DNA of 64,000 bases. It comes from QQUJ01 sp050287605. GTDB taxonomy: Bacteria > Pseudomonadota > Gammaproteobacteria > QQUJ01. Each line of letters starts with the position of its first letter. Positions within the stretch are counted from its first letter, which is position 1. Position numbers and translations under genes: made by a program. The notes beneath the pieces were generated by a model. It did no database searches. It saw only the letters and a program-made list of their open reading frames with translations, and was not told the origin of the DNA. This document shows positions 19,884 through 28,533 of this stretch, one piece after another. The stretch lies in the NCBI GenBank assembly GCA_050287605.1, contig JBNKCG010000045.1, positions 81,972 through 145,971 of the forward strand, read 5' to 3'.

Positions 19884-20063
19884 GATCGAATTGCCTGTGC
19901 AAGAAGTGAACCAGCCTTGGCAAGAGCGAGGTGCGGCTCGGACATCATGGAAAAATCGACGTAAAAACCGTCGATTAGATGGGGGAACGGGTAGCGGGTG
20001 AGGGGGTGCGGGTACGGTTGCACCGGAGCATTGCCCTTAGAGGGCCTAACGAAAGGCCGTTGC

Positions 20064-20078
20064 GCACCATTATAGTGC
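20064..20078 (-). promoter_or_regulatory. NtrC site overlapping a -10 box upstream of ntrB
   Basis: On the minus strand the sequence reads GCACTATAATGGTGC, a full match to the NtrC consensus GCAC-N5-TGGTGC. The same bases contain a perfect TATAAT (20074-20069). No good -35 is present. This resembles the enterobacterial glnL promoter, where NtrC represses by covering the promoter; that parallel is from established knowledge, the site itself is seen. Confidence 0.7.
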
Positions 20079-20104
20079 ACGCCGTGCCAGGTAGAGGTGG
20101 GGCG

Positions 20105-20719
20105 CTAGAACCGGCTGGTTTTCGGATCGGGCTTGAAGCGCGGGGCCTGGGGTGCCCGTGGGGCCTGTTGCACCGGGCCTTCATTGGTCTGGTCGGGGTT
20201 CTGTTCCTCGAACAGCTCGGACGGACGCATCATGTGTACCGTCAGCACTCCGGAGCTGATCAGTTCGCTGCCCTGCGCATCGACGATGCTCGCCTGCAAC
20301 TGGTGCGTTCCGCGTTCGAGGTTCGACAGTGTGAAGGTGGTAGTGGCAACCGTCTGGCCCTGGCGGTCGCCGTCGATGCTCAATGCAATGGAGTGGCCGT
20401 TGCGCAGCGGCGGTTCGATGTTGAGTTGTACGGCAACATTGCCTTGATTGTCGCGGATGGTGGCGTCGTTGGCCGGAGAGACGAAGGCCAACGTGGTGTA
20501 CGCCTCGCCCTGCGGCGTGTTCTGCCGGGTCGTTCGGCTTCGGTTGGAAGCCGGCGAGGACCGGTAGGTCTGGATGGGAACGGTGCTCACCTCCTCGGCG
20601 CCTGGCTGGGGTTGATCACTGTAGTGCACCGTGCCGTCACTGTCGGTCCATTTGTAGACCGTAGCCGAGGCTGCCGTGGCGATCATCAGCAAGGTGGCCA
20701 AGACGATCATCCTGTTCAT
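20105..20719 (-). CDS. periplasmic DUF4124-domain protein
   Basis: A 204-residue exported protein. ATG 20719 gives a clean signal peptide (MNRMIVLATLLMIATAASA) immediately before TVYKWTDSDGTVHYSDQP, the hallmark of the DUF4124 domain. The rest is an Ala/Thr/Gln-rich linker followed by an Ig-like beta domain (FVSPANDATIRDNQGNVAVQLNIEPPL) and a Pro-rich tail. No enzymatic motif is present. It lies between glnA and ntrBC, an arrangement I recall from related gammaproteobacteria, but a nitrogen-related role is unproven. The long in-frame extension upstream is antisense to the glnA terminator and is rejected. Confidence 0.85.
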   Translation of the reverse strand: MNRMIVLATLLMIATAASATVYKWTDSDGTVHYSDQPQPGAEEVSTVPIQTYRSSPASNRSRTTRQNTPQGEAYTTLAFVSPANDATIRDNQGNVAVQLNIEPPLRNGHSIALSIDGDRQGQTVATTTFTLSNLERGTHQLQASIVDAQGSELISSGVLTVHMMRPSELFEEQNPDQTNEGPVQQAPRAPQAPRFKPDPKTSRF

Positions 20720-20838
20720 GTCACCGATTCCCCGACGAGATTGTTGTGCAGCAAGCATACGCAATAGGTTGCGGGGCGACAATGCACGCTCTGTGACGCG
20801 GTTCAGCAAACGGCGGTGTGGGGTGGCGCTGGTGGCAT

Positions 20839-20870
20839 AAAAAAAGAAACCCCCGCAGCGCGGGGGTTTC
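20839..20870 (-). terminator. intrinsic terminator of glnA
   Basis: On the minus strand GAAACCCCCGC and GCGGGGGTTTC form a perfect 11-bp stem with loop GCT, followed by seven T residues. It lies 26 nt after the glnA stop: a textbook Rho-independent terminator separating glnA from the DUF4124 and ntrBC genes. Confidence 0.95.
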
Positions 20871-20895
20871 GATGACTGCCGAATTGAAGCGTCGA

Positions 20896-22305
20896 TTACA
20901 GGCTGTAGTACATGTCGAACTCGACCGGATGGGTGGTCATGCGCAGACGCGTGACTTCGTCCATCTTGAGCGCGATGTAGCCGTCCAGCATGTCGTCGGT
21001 GAACACGCCGCCCTGGGTCAGGAACGCGCGGTCCTGGTTCAGGTATTCCAGCGCCTGATCCAGCGAATGGCACACGGTGGGGATCTCTTTGAGCTCCTCG
21101 GCGGGCAGGTCGTAGAGGTCCTTGTCCATGGCGTCGCCAGGATGGATCTTGTTCTGGATGCCATCCAGGCCGGCCATCATCATGGCGGCGAACGCCAGAT
21201 AGGGGTTGGCCATGGGGTCGGGGAAGCGCACCTCGATGCGGCGCGCCTTGGGGCTGGAGACCCATGGAATACGCACGGAGGCGGAGCGGTTGCGGGCCGA
21301 GTAGGCCAGCAGCACCGGGGCCTCGAAACCGGGCACCAGACGCTTGTAGCTGTTGGTGGCGGGGTTGGTGATGGCATTCAGCGCACGGGCGTGCTTGAAG
21401 ATGCCGCCGATGTAGTAGAGCGCCATCTCCGACAGGCCGCCGTAGAGATCGCCCGAGAACAGGTTGCTGCCGCCCTTGAACAGCGACTGGTGGACGTGCA
21501 TGCCGGAACCGTTGTCGCCGACCAGGGGCTTGGGCATGAAGGTGGCGGTCTTGCCGTAGGCGTGGGCCACGTTCAGGGTGACGTACTTCTGGATCATGAC
21601 CCAGTCGGCGCGCTGGGTGAGCGGGCCGAACTTGGTGCCGATTTCGCACTGACCGGCGGTGGCCACTTCATGGTGGTGCACTTCGACCGGTACGCCCATC
21701 TCGGCCATGGTCAGGCACATGGCGTGGCGGATGTCCTGCAGCGAATCCACTGGCGGAACGGGGAAGTACCCGCCCTTGACCGAGGGACGGTGACCGATGT
21801 TGCCGCCCTCGTAGGTGCGCTCGGAGTTCCACTCGGCCTCGTCGGAGTCGACCTTGACGAAGGAGCCGCTCATGTCGGAACCCCAACGTACGTCGTCGAG
21901 GATGAAGAACTCGGGCTCGGGGCCGAAGAAGGCGGTGTCAGCGATGCCGGTGGACTTCAGATAGGCTTCGGCGCGCTTCGCCACGGAGCGCGGGTCGCGC
22001 TCGTAGCCCTGCATCGTGCTGGGCTCAAGAATGTCGCAGCGGATGTTGATCTGCGTTTCTTCGGAGAACGGGTCCAGTACCGCGGTGTCGGCCTCGGGCA
22101 TCAGCACCATGTCGGATTCGTTGATGCCCTTCCACCCGGCGATGGACGAGCCGTCGAACATCTTGCCGTCGGTGAACAGTTCGTCGTCGACCACGCTGGC
22201 GGGCATGGTGACGTGCTGCTCCTTGCCGCGCGTGTCGGTGAAACGTAGGTCGACGAACTTGACCTCGTTCTCTTTGATCATCTTGAGTACGTCGGATCCG
22301 GACAT
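20896..22305 (-). CDS. glnA: glutamine synthetase type I
   Basis: A 469-residue dodecameric glutamine synthetase that makes glutamine from glutamate, ammonia and ATP. Signatures include FDGSSIAGWKGINESDM, the metal/ATP region PNSERTYEGG-like segment, NGSGMHVHQSLF, and the Tyr adenylylation site KDLYDLPAEE in the C-terminal third, which indicates control by adenylylation (GSI-beta type). A GGAGGA Shine-Dalgarno precedes the ATG. It is preceded by a sigma-54 promoter and two NtrC sites and followed by a strong terminator, so it is monocistronic. Confidence 0.98.
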   Translation of the reverse strand: MSGSDVLKMIKENEVKFVDLRFTDTRGKEQHVTMPASVVDDELFTDGKMFDGSSIAGWKGINESDMVLMPEADTAVLDPFSEETQINIRCDILEPSTMQGYERDPRSVAKRAEAYLKSTGIADTAFFGPEPEFFILDDVRWGSDMSGSFVKVDSDEAEWNSERTYEGGNIGHRPSVKGGYFPVPPVDSLQDIRHAMCLTMAEMGVPVEVHHHEVATAGQCEIGTKFGPLTQRADWVMIQKYVTLNVAHAYGKTATFMPKPLVGDNGSGMHVHQSLFKGGSNLFSGDLYGGLSEMALYYIGGIFKHARALNAITNPATNSYKRLVPGFEAPVLLAYSARNRSASVRIPWVSSPKARRIEVRFPDPMANPYLAFAAMMMAGLDGIQNKIHPGDAMDKDLYDLPAEELKEIPTVCHSLDQALEYLNQDRAFLTQGGVFTDDMLDGYIALKMDEVTRLRMTTHPVEFDMYYSL

Positions 22306-22375
22306 TGAGTTTCCTCCGCAGAGTTATAGAGATACCGCTTCCGGGGCGGCCCTGAAATTTCGTGTCCCCATCAGA

Positions 22376-22391
22376 AGCACGAACCGTGCCA
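22376..22391 (-). promoter_or_regulatory. sigma-54 (-24/-12) promoter of glnA
   Basis: The minus strand reads TGGCACGGTTCGTGCT: the invariant GG (22390-22389) and GC (22378-22377) are separated by exactly 10 nt, and TGGCACG matches the -24 consensus fully. Transcription would begin near 22365, giving a leader of about 60 nt. Confidence 0.88.
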
Positions 22392-22561
22392 TGGGACCGC
22401 TCCTGGTCAGGGGGTGATGGCTAATCGGCATGGTGCAAATTCTGTCGCGAATGGGCGCATAAAATACGCGAAATCGAAGGCAAACGCAGCTTGTTTTCGA
22501 CCGGATTCGGGCATGGGTTGCGGGTCGTAGGCGCTGGTTTTCCGTGTGCGGGCGTCAAGTG

Positions 22562-22578
22562 TGCACTAAGTCGGTGCA
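22562..22578. promoter_or_regulatory. NtrC enhancer site 1 for glnA
   Basis: TGCACTAAGTCGGTGCA matches the dyad GCAC-N7-GTGC of NtrC sites, with one deviation (CGGTGC for TGGTGC). It lies about 205 nt upstream of the predicted glnA start and 29 nt centre-to-centre from a second site, close to three helical turns, which suits cooperative NtrC binding. Confidence 0.8.
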
Positions 22579-22590
22579 TCTACTGATTTG

Positions 22591-22607
22591 TGCACCATGG
22601 TGGTGCG
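22591..22607. promoter_or_regulatory. NtrC enhancer site 2 for glnA
   Basis: TGCACCATGGTGGTGCG is a full match to GCAC-N5-TGGTGC. It abuts the last base of the cation-efflux gene. With site 1 and the -24/-12 promoter it accounts for most of the function of the 302-nt gap between glnA and the efflux gene. Confidence 0.85.
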
Positions 22608-23777
22608 TCAATGGTAGCAGACCCGCACCTCTCCCACGTAAGGCAGGCGTTGTGCCCCGTCGCGCAGTGCCGCCGTCAATGCCTCGCGCTGTTCCCTGGA
22701 TTCCGCCAGCGCGACCGGCAGAAATACTTCGATATGAACCCTGCCGTCCAGGTAGTGCAGTGTCACGCGTTCCACCTGCGACGCGGCGTCGATGCCGGAC
22801 CATTCGTGGCGCAGCGCTTCGAGGAGTTTCGGGCGCAGCGGCAGGTTGGCAGAGGGAATGACCACCTCGTCGTCTTCGGGATCGATGTGCACCGTGACGT
22901 CCGAGACATCCTCCAGCTCGCGGACCAAGCGCGCGCGCACCTTCTCGCTGATCAAATGCCCCTCGGAGACGCTCACCATGGGGTCGACCATGATGTGCAC
23001 GTCGACAAAGGCGTCGGCACCGAGGCGCCGGCTGCGCAGCATGTGCATGGCTTCGACACCGTGCACCGAGAGGATGACCTGGCGGATGCGCTCGATGGTG
23101 TCCGAGTCGAGGCCGGTGTCGATGAGGTCGCGGATGCCGCCCCAACTCAGGTCCCAGGCGATCTTGGCGATCATCAGTGCCACGAAGATGGCAGCCACGG
23201 AATCCAGGTACTGCAGTCCCGCCATGGAGCCGCCGACGCCGATGATGACCACCACCGAGGAGATCGCGTCGCTGCGATGGTGCCAGGCGTTGGCGCGCAG
23301 CAGCGAGGAGCGGATGCGCTTGGCGGCGCTCAGCGTGTATTGGGTCAGCGCCTCCTTGGCGAGCACCGAGACGACGGCGGCGGAGAGCGCCAGCCAGCCG
23401 GGGCGCAGCAGTTGATCGGGCGCCAGCAGGCGCTGCGAGGCGTCGTAGAGGATGCCGACGGTAACCAGGAACAGCAGCAGCCCCACCGCCACCGTTGCCA
23501 GCGTCTCGATGCGACCGTGGCCGTAGGGATGCTCGGGATCGGGATCGCGGCTGCCGTGCTTGGAGGCGACCAACACCACGCCGTCGCTGACCAGGTCGGA
23601 GAGCGAGTGCATACCGTCGGCGATCAGCGCCTGGGAATGGCCCACCCAGCCGAGCGCGACCTTCAGCGCCGCCAGCACCAGATTGACCACCGCGCCCACC
23701 ACGGTGACGCGGCGCGCCGTCTGGTAGCGGGTCTCGGTCTCGCTGCGCAGCGTGTCGGTCGTCGTTCCCGGGTTCAT
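22608..23777 (-). CDS. cation diffusion facilitator family transporter
   Basis: A 389-residue CDF family metal/proton antiporter. Six membrane segments occupy about residues 24-225. The intramembrane metal site is visible as ALIADGMHSLSDLVSD (HxxxD-type) and AWHHRSDAISS (HHxxD-type), and a GHGRIE motif follows HPY in the first cytoplasmic loop, as in FieF/MamB-like members. The C-terminal domain is unusually long, with two ferredoxin-like halves (DAFVDVHIMVDP and VERVTLHYLDGRVHIEVFLP). Substrate (Zn, Fe or other) cannot be set from sequence. It is coupled by a 4-nt overlap to the TusA-like gene. Confidence 0.92.
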   Translation of the reverse strand: MNPGTTTDTLRSETETRYQTARRVTVVGAVVNLVLAALKVALGWVGHSQALIADGMHSLSDLVSDGVVLVASKHGSRDPDPEHPYGHGRIETLATVAVGLLLFLVTVGILYDASQRLLAPDQLLRPGWLALSAAVVSVLAKEALTQYTLSAAKRIRSSLLRANAWHHRSDAISSVVVIIGVGGSMAGLQYLDSVAAIFVALMIAKIAWDLSWGGIRDLIDTGLDSDTIERIRQVILSVHGVEAMHMLRSRRLGADAFVDVHIMVDPMVSVSEGHLISEKVRARLVRELEDVSDVTVHIDPEDDEVVIPSANLPLRPKLLEALRHEWSGIDAASQVERVTLHYLDGRVHIEVFLPVALAESREQREALTAALRDGAQRLPYVGEVRVCYH

Positions 23778-24004
23778 GGGGTGGCCACCTCAATGATCAC
23801 GCGTACCTCGTCGTCGTCCTGGTGAGTGCTCACCAACCGATGGCCGTTGACGCGGCACCAGGCGGGGATGTCGTTGAGGGCCCCCGGGTCGGTCGCGACG
23901 ACCTCCAGGGTATCGCCAACCGCGAGCTTGCGGGTCGCATCCTGGGTCTTGATGACGGGCATGGGGCAGAGCAGGCCGCGGGCGTCGAGCACGTGGTGAC
24001 TCAT
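23774..24004 (-). CDS. TusA-like sulfur carrier protein
   Basis: A 76-residue protein with the TusA/SirA fold. ATG 24004 is chosen because it overlaps the upstream stop by 4 nt and gives MSHHVLDARGLLCPMPVIKTQDA, in which Cys of the LCPMP motif is the persulfide-carrying residue. TusA-type proteins pass sulfane sulfur between enzymes in tRNA thiolation, molybdenum cofactor synthesis and sulfur oxidation. Here it is translationally coupled to a PP-loop ATPase upstream, pointing to thiolation, and to a CDF transporter downstream, a link I cannot explain. A longer in-frame N-terminal extension is Arg/Ala-rich shadow sequence. Confidence 0.9.
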   Translation of the reverse strand: MSHHVLDARGLLCPMPVIKTQDATRKLAVGDTLEVVATDPGALNDIPAWCRVNGHRLVSTHQDDDEVRVIIEVATP

Positions 24005-25044
24005 ACGTACCACTCTTGCGGGATGTCGTCCTGGGCCAGCGGCGTCACGGTGAGCGTGCGGGTCTCTCCGCCCTTGGGGGTGACGGCGACACTGACGGAG
24101 TCGGCGTCGCGCCCCTGGCAGAAGCGCGCGGTGATGCGCGCGGCCAGCTGCAGGTCGTCGTCGCCCACCTCGCCGTCCACCAGCACCATGGGGCCGTTGT
24201 GGCTCACCGTGGTGAGGTGGGTGTAGCGCTTGCGGTAGCCCTCCAGGAACTTGGTCTCGCCCGCCTCGCGCGCCACGATCAGCTTGAAGTGCGGGCGCGG
24301 GCGCAGGTGGCGGCCGATCTTGAGCAGCAGGATGTCGTCGAGATCGTAGTCGCGCACGCCGCGTCCCTGCCACAGGTCGCCCAAGCGTCGCGCGTAGCTC
24401 TCGTCGGTGAGAAAGCAACAGCCGCCGGCGGGTTGGGAATATTCGGTGATACCGAAATCAGCCGCCATGGCCATCTGCGGCTTGCGGCTGCGTCCGTTGA
24501 GGTCGTAAAGCTTGTCGCGGTCCACCCAGCCCTCGCGCTCCGGCAGGGTCGGGGGAAGAAGCTTGGCGCACAGCGGGCGCAGCAGGCGGTCCTCGGCGCC
24601 CGATTCCCGTGCCACCACCGGCATGGTGTCGCGGCGCTGGGACATGGGGCGCTGGCCGATCACCTCGCCGGTGATGACGAAGTCGAAGCCGTTCTCGTCG
24701 ATCCACTCCAGCGCCTTGCGCACCATAAAGATCTTGCAGTCCAGGCAGGGATTGAGATTGGCGCCGTAGCCGTGCTTGGGGTGCAGCAGCACGTCCTTGT
24801 ACTCCTCGGCCACGTCGACGATGTGCAGTTTGATACCCAGTTGCTCGGCCACCCACAGTGCGTTGTTGCGCTTGGGTTTGGCGGGGTCGCGCCTGCGGAT
24901 GGCGTGGGTGTGGCCCTCGACGCAGAAGCCGGTGTAGAAGTTGATCCCTTCCACGTGAACGCCCTGCTCCATCACCACGCGCGCCGCCAGCATCGAATCC
25001 AGGCCGCCGGAGATCAGCGCCACCGCCTCGGGTTGTTTCTTCAT
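24001..25044 (-). CDS. PP-loop ATPase, tRNA-thiolation-like with NFACT-R-like C-terminus
   Basis: A 347-residue protein. The N-terminal half is an adenine nucleotide alpha hydrolase with P-loop SGGLDSM at about residues 12-18, as in MnmA and ThiI. NPCLDCKIFM (around residue 100) matches the MnmA-type NPCxxC catalytic-cysteine motif, and a second Cys pair occurs in GGCCFLTDE. The C-terminal part (HFKLIVAREAGETKFLEGY) resembles the RNA-binding NFACT-R/DUF814 module. Such proteins are often annotated as ThiI- or MnmA-like. The stop overlaps the TusA-like start, so sulfur relay to a tRNA or other nucleophile is the likely role; the substrate is unknown. Confidence 0.75.
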   Translation of the reverse strand: MKKQPEAVALISGGLDSMLAARVVMEQGVHVEGINFYTGFCVEGHTHAIRRRDPAKPKRNNALWVAEQLGIKLHIVDVAEEYKDVLLHPKHGYGANLNPCLDCKIFMVRKALEWIDENGFDFVITGEVIGQRPMSQRRDTMPVVARESGAEDRLLRPLCAKLLPPTLPEREGWVDRDKLYDLNGRSRKPQMAMAADFGITEYSQPAGGCCFLTDESYARRLGDLWQGRGVRDYDLDDILLLKIGRHLRPRPHFKLIVAREAGETKFLEGYRKRYTHLTTVSHNGPMVLVDGEVGDDDLQLAARITARFCQGRDADSVSVAVTPKGGETRTLTVTPLAQDDIPQEWYV

Positions 25045-25145
25045 TTCGGGGAATGTCGGATGTGCAACGGGAGAATAGGCTCAAGAATAGCAAAGCTGCG
25101 CCGGGGCATGCCAGCGCGGGCGCATCGGGCGTAGATTCTTCCGGG

Positions 25146-26426
25146 TTAGGGGTTGTTCAGCCGGAAAGACCGCCAGCCGCTGCTGGTGATTTCGCGCCCG
25201 TCGGCACCTAGACCCAGGACTCGCCACGATTGGGCGCCGCCCTTTGGGGCCGCCGCGCCGAGAAATGGCGGCGGCGCGTAGCGGGTGATGCCGGATTTGA
25301 CGATGGCGACAAAGGGAGTGGCGCCACCGTCGCGGATTTCCAGTCGGTAGAGACGTACGCCAGGCGCGTCGGCCCACTCGAAGGCGGGCAATCGCCCGAT
25401 CGTCAACTGTGCATCGGGTCCCGGGGCCAGCAGCACGATCGTCCCTGGGGCATCACTGGATTTGTCGCCACCAATCTGAATGAAGCGCAACACGGGTAGC
25501 GCAAAACCGGCGACGCCGCCACTGGAGACTACGCCAGCGCCTGTGTTGGAGTTACCCTCACGGTCGTCCGAGGTTTCGATGCGCAGCAGTATCTTGTAGC
25601 TGCCGTTGGCGTTGCGTGGAATACTCGCCGGATCGGGTCCGGGTAGAAAGACGGAACCTGTCGGGGGCAGAAAGACCGAGAAGCGGTCGAGCAGGGTGTA
25701 GCGCTTTTGGGAACCGCGGTTCTCGATAGGCAGCGAAGGTTCCGGCAGCAGATCAAAGGCTTCCGGTTCGGCATCTCCCGGCAGAACCACTTCCCAGCGG
25801 CCGCGCAGTTGTCCGCTGCCGTTGTAGCGTATTTGAGCACCAAAGGCGGGCAACGGCTCGGCCGCGGTCAAATAGATCACGGCCAACTCGCGTCCGCTAC
25901 CTTGAAACCCGAGCCGCACGTTGGTGAGCGACAAAGGTACCCGCGCACCCCCACCCGCCATGCGGCAGGTGACGCGCACATAGGTGTGTGCACCCCCATC
26001 GACGAAATGGCGGACGTAGAAAAAGGTCGCGTCGTCGCCGCGTTGTGCCGCTTGGTAGGCGCGCCGCACCACGGAGGTGGGGATGGTCATGATGTCGGTC
26101 AGGTTGGTCAATCCGCCTGTTCCGCTGATACGCGACAGATCGCTGCGTTGAGGCAGGAAACCGAAGATGGTATCCGGCCTACAAGGATTGGTGGCGGTTA
26201 CGATAGGCAGGCCACTGGCGGTGAGTTCGCCGCACCAGAACGATTCGGCCGAGTTCTCAGCGGCAGTCAAACCCTGAAAGGTGAGAAATACGGTGGTCGG
26301 TGCGGTGGCACTGACGTTGACGCCGGTGGGATTGACGCCGGTGGCGGCATGTACCGCGGTGATACCCGATAGCACAGCGAGCAATGCGAACACATGGCGG
26401 GGTATTGACGCGAGCAGACGACGCAT
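25146..26426 (-). CDS. exported protein of unknown function (accessory cluster)
   Basis: A 426-residue protein with a signal peptide (HVFALLAVLSGITAVHA). I do not recognise a named family. The C-terminal 110 residues (LPAFEWADAPGVRLYRLEIRDG...YAPPPFLG...WRVLGLGADGREITSSGWRSFRL) look like a fibronectin III-type module seen at the end of other exported proteins. The middle is beta-rich, with the repeated pattern LPPTGSVFLPGPDP. Mature Cys are few (WCGEL, NPCRP, VTCRM). It lies 10 nt downstream of the outer-membrane-barrel gene and is presumably co-transcribed with it from the promoter at 28534-28579. An extracellular or periplasmic partner of the barrel is inferred. Confidence 0.8.
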   Translation of the reverse strand: MRRLLASIPRHVFALLAVLSGITAVHAATGVNPTGVNVSATAPTTVFLTFQGLTAAENSAESFWCGELTASGLPIVTATNPCRPDTIFGFLPQRSDLSRISGTGGLTNLTDIMTIPTSVVRRAYQAAQRGDDATFFYVRHFVDGGAHTYVRVTCRMAGGGARVPLSLTNVRLGFQGSGRELAVIYLTAAEPLPAFGAQIRYNGSGQLRGRWEVVLPGDAEPEAFDLLPEPSLPIENRGSQKRYTLLDRFSVFLPPTGSVFLPGPDPASIPRNANGSYKILLRIETSDDREGNSNTGAGVVSSGGVAGFALPVLRFIQIGGDKSSDAPGTIVLLAPGPDAQLTIGRLPAFEWADAPGVRLYRLEIRDGGATPFVAIVKSGITRYAPPPFLGAAAPKGGAQSWRVLGLGADGREITSSGWRSFRLNNP

Positions 26427-26436
26427 ACCGTTATCC

Positions 26437-28527
26437 TCAGAACAGGCTCAAGCTTAGACCAGCGTGGACGGAGCGGCTCTCTCCCTCGCTGTTCAGGCCG
26501 AAAGCGGTATTGATGGACTGGTTGTCCCCATAATCGACACGCAGGAAGACCTGACCAGGCAGTTTGCTGCCCGAAGCCGTGGGAATCTCGAAGTGGTGTC
26601 CCAGCTGTACCTGAGCACGGTTCTGCTCGCTGCTCTCGCTGTTTTGGCTGTCGTCGTCCTTGGTGACGCCGAAGTTACCGGTCAATGTCCAAGTGCCGCC
26701 GAATTGCCAGTCGAAGTCGGCGGTGTACGCTTTCGAGAAGCGATCGCGTCCCGCCTCCAGGTCGCGGGCTTCGGTGCGACCGACCCCAAATCGCAGCGAC
26801 AGTGTGTCGGTCGCGCGTATGCCGATGCTGAGGTCGTGTCCGCGATTGATGAAATCGGCAAGTTCGCGGCCCGGCTGGCGGTTGTCCTGGTCGGCATGGG
26901 TGAGGTTGTAGCCGAGATCCCAGCGGCCAAAGCCCCAGTTGAAACCGAGTTGCTGCGAGATGTTGTACTGGTCGGGTATCTGACTGGGATCAGTAAAAGC
27001 GTCGTTGACACCGAATTGGTGCACGCGCTGGCGTGAATAGCTGATGGTCTGCGGCAACCACGGCTTGGCTGCTTCCCCAATGATTGCTGCAAGTGGAATC
27101 GTGAGACCGAAACGCGCGTCTTCGGTACGTGTCTTGAGGATGGTCGCGATATCGTCGAGGTTGTCTTCGCTGCGCGTGCTTCCCAATTGCATGCTGATCT
27201 GGCCGATCTGTCCCTGCAGGCGCCAGGTATCGTTTTCATTGTCTGCGGTGAGAAAGGCAGTCATGGTGCGATAGAGGGGGGCTATGCGCTGATTGCGGTA
27301 GCCCATAGTGATCATTACCGGCCATTTGCCCTCGCGGTTGCCGTCCAGTAGCCGGTAGTTGAGGTCCAGTGCGTAGGCGTTGTCCGTGGTCTCGGTGACT
27401 TCCACGATGCTCTGTCCACCGGTAGTCAACGGATCGTTGGGATTGCTGAACGTGCTGCGCGCATAGTCGAATGTTCCTTGCAGGCGGCCGCTTTCGCTCT
27501 GCCCGCTGAGGCGCAGCCCATATCCGCTGCTCTCTTCGGCGTCGGCCACTTCACCCACGTCGAATGACGTTGCATTGACGCGTCTGCCGGAAAGGTAGAG
27601 CAACTCGGCGAAGAACGCGCCAGGACGCGAGGGAACGAGTTCCGCGCCTATCGATGCCGCCATGATGCGGTTGTCCGCATCGTCGAATCCGGCAAGTTCG
27701 TCGTAACCTACGATGCGTTGTGCGTTCTGCGCCGTGAAACCGATGCGTACCGACTCGCTCAGCTGACGCTGGTAGACCAGACCGCGGGTCGCTAGGTTGT
27801 CGAGCAGCAGCGGCTGCGAGCCGAAGCTGACATGGCCTTGCGTTAGTGATGTGTCGCCTTTGGTGACTCCAACCTGATAGTCGCTGAGATCGAGCTTGGG
27901 CGCATCGGTCCCTTCTTCACCAAACCGCAGGGCCTCCTGTCGGAAGCTAGCGCCGGTGAGATTGACGCTGGAGGTGATGGTAAGGTCGCGGCGCCGGTGC
28001 TCGCTGTTGAAGCCGAGTTGCAGCGCGGCGTCTTCAAACCGCTTGCCACGCGGCGAACCTTGTGCATCGCCGGAAACCTCCTCAGCCAACTGTGCTTTGC
28101 CGGAGAGTTCGGCGTGCGGCGTCCATACCGCTTGTTCGAAACCCGCCGGTGTCAACACCCGCAACGGCGTCTCGCCGAGCAGCTCCCAAGCGCCGTCTGC
28201 ACCTACCCAGTAAACGAAGAGTGTGTGTTCGCCGCCGGGCAGCGGCAATTCACTGTTGGTATAGCGGTAGATGCCGCCTGCGGATGGTTGAAACAGCGAC
28301 GTCAGATCTCGGCGCCCGATCAAAAATGCGGCGTGCCCCGCGGGTGCAGGGTTCTGCCAAAGCAACTGCACGCTGATGGCCGCGGTGTCGGATTGCCACT
28401 GTCCGCTCTCATAGCCCAGCGTGCGTACCTCGACACCTGCGACGGCGTGTACTTGATGACTGCCCAACGCGAGCAGTGCCAGCGCCGATGCGGTGATCGT
28501 CAGACTGTGGTGTCGTGATGGTCTCAT
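26437..28527 (-). CDS. outer-membrane beta-barrel-like protein of unknown function
   Basis: A 696-residue exported protein. ATG 28527 is chosen because it directly precedes a good signal peptide (SLTITASALALLALGSHQVHA) and lies where the predicted transcript begins. An N-terminal Ig-like region (about 30-120) precedes some 550 residues of alternating polar/hydrophobic strands separated by Asp/Asn-rich turns, ending in SVHAGLSLSLF with terminal Phe, the C-terminal signature recognised by the BAM machinery. A barrel of many strands is inferred. I recognise no transporter family. Upstream lies a palindrome shared by three other promoters in this cluster. Confidence 0.8.
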   Translation of the reverse strand: MRPSRHHSLTITASALALLALGSHQVHAVAGVEVRTLGYESGQWQSDTAAISVQLLWQNPAPAGHAAFLIGRRDLTSLFQPSAGGIYRYTNSELPLPGGEHTLFVYWVGADGAWELLGETPLRVLTPAGFEQAVWTPHAELSGKAQLAEEVSGDAQGSPRGKRFEDAALQLGFNSEHRRRDLTITSSVNLTGASFRQEALRFGEEGTDAPKLDLSDYQVGVTKGDTSLTQGHVSFGSQPLLLDNLATRGLVYQRQLSESVRIGFTAQNAQRIVGYDELAGFDDADNRIMAASIGAELVPSRPGAFFAELLYLSGRRVNATSFDVGEVADAEESSGYGLRLSGQSESGRLQGTFDYARSTFSNPNDPLTTGGQSIVEVTETTDNAYALDLNYRLLDGNREGKWPVMITMGYRNQRIAPLYRTMTAFLTADNENDTWRLQGQIGQISMQLGSTRSEDNLDDIATILKTRTEDARFGLTIPLAAIIGEAAKPWLPQTISYSRQRVHQFGVNDAFTDPSQIPDQYNISQQLGFNWGFGRWDLGYNLTHADQDNRQPGRELADFINRGHDLSIGIRATDTLSLRFGVGRTEARDLEAGRDRFSKAYTADFDWQFGGTWTLTGNFGVTKDDDSQNSESSEQNRAQVQLGHHFEIPTASGSKLPGQVFLRVDYGDNQSINTAFGLNSEGESRSVHAGLSLSLF

Positions 28528-28533
28528 GGCGTC

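Noticed and set aside
20720..21649. N-terminal extension of the DUF4124 gene into glnA
   Set aside because: It crosses the glnA terminator and is another frame of glnA on the same strand; the real protein starts with a signal peptide at 20719.
22432..22450. Second sigma-54-like element (TTGCA-type -12) upstream of glnA
   Set aside because: The matching -24 position lacks the invariant GG, unlike the site at 22376-22391.
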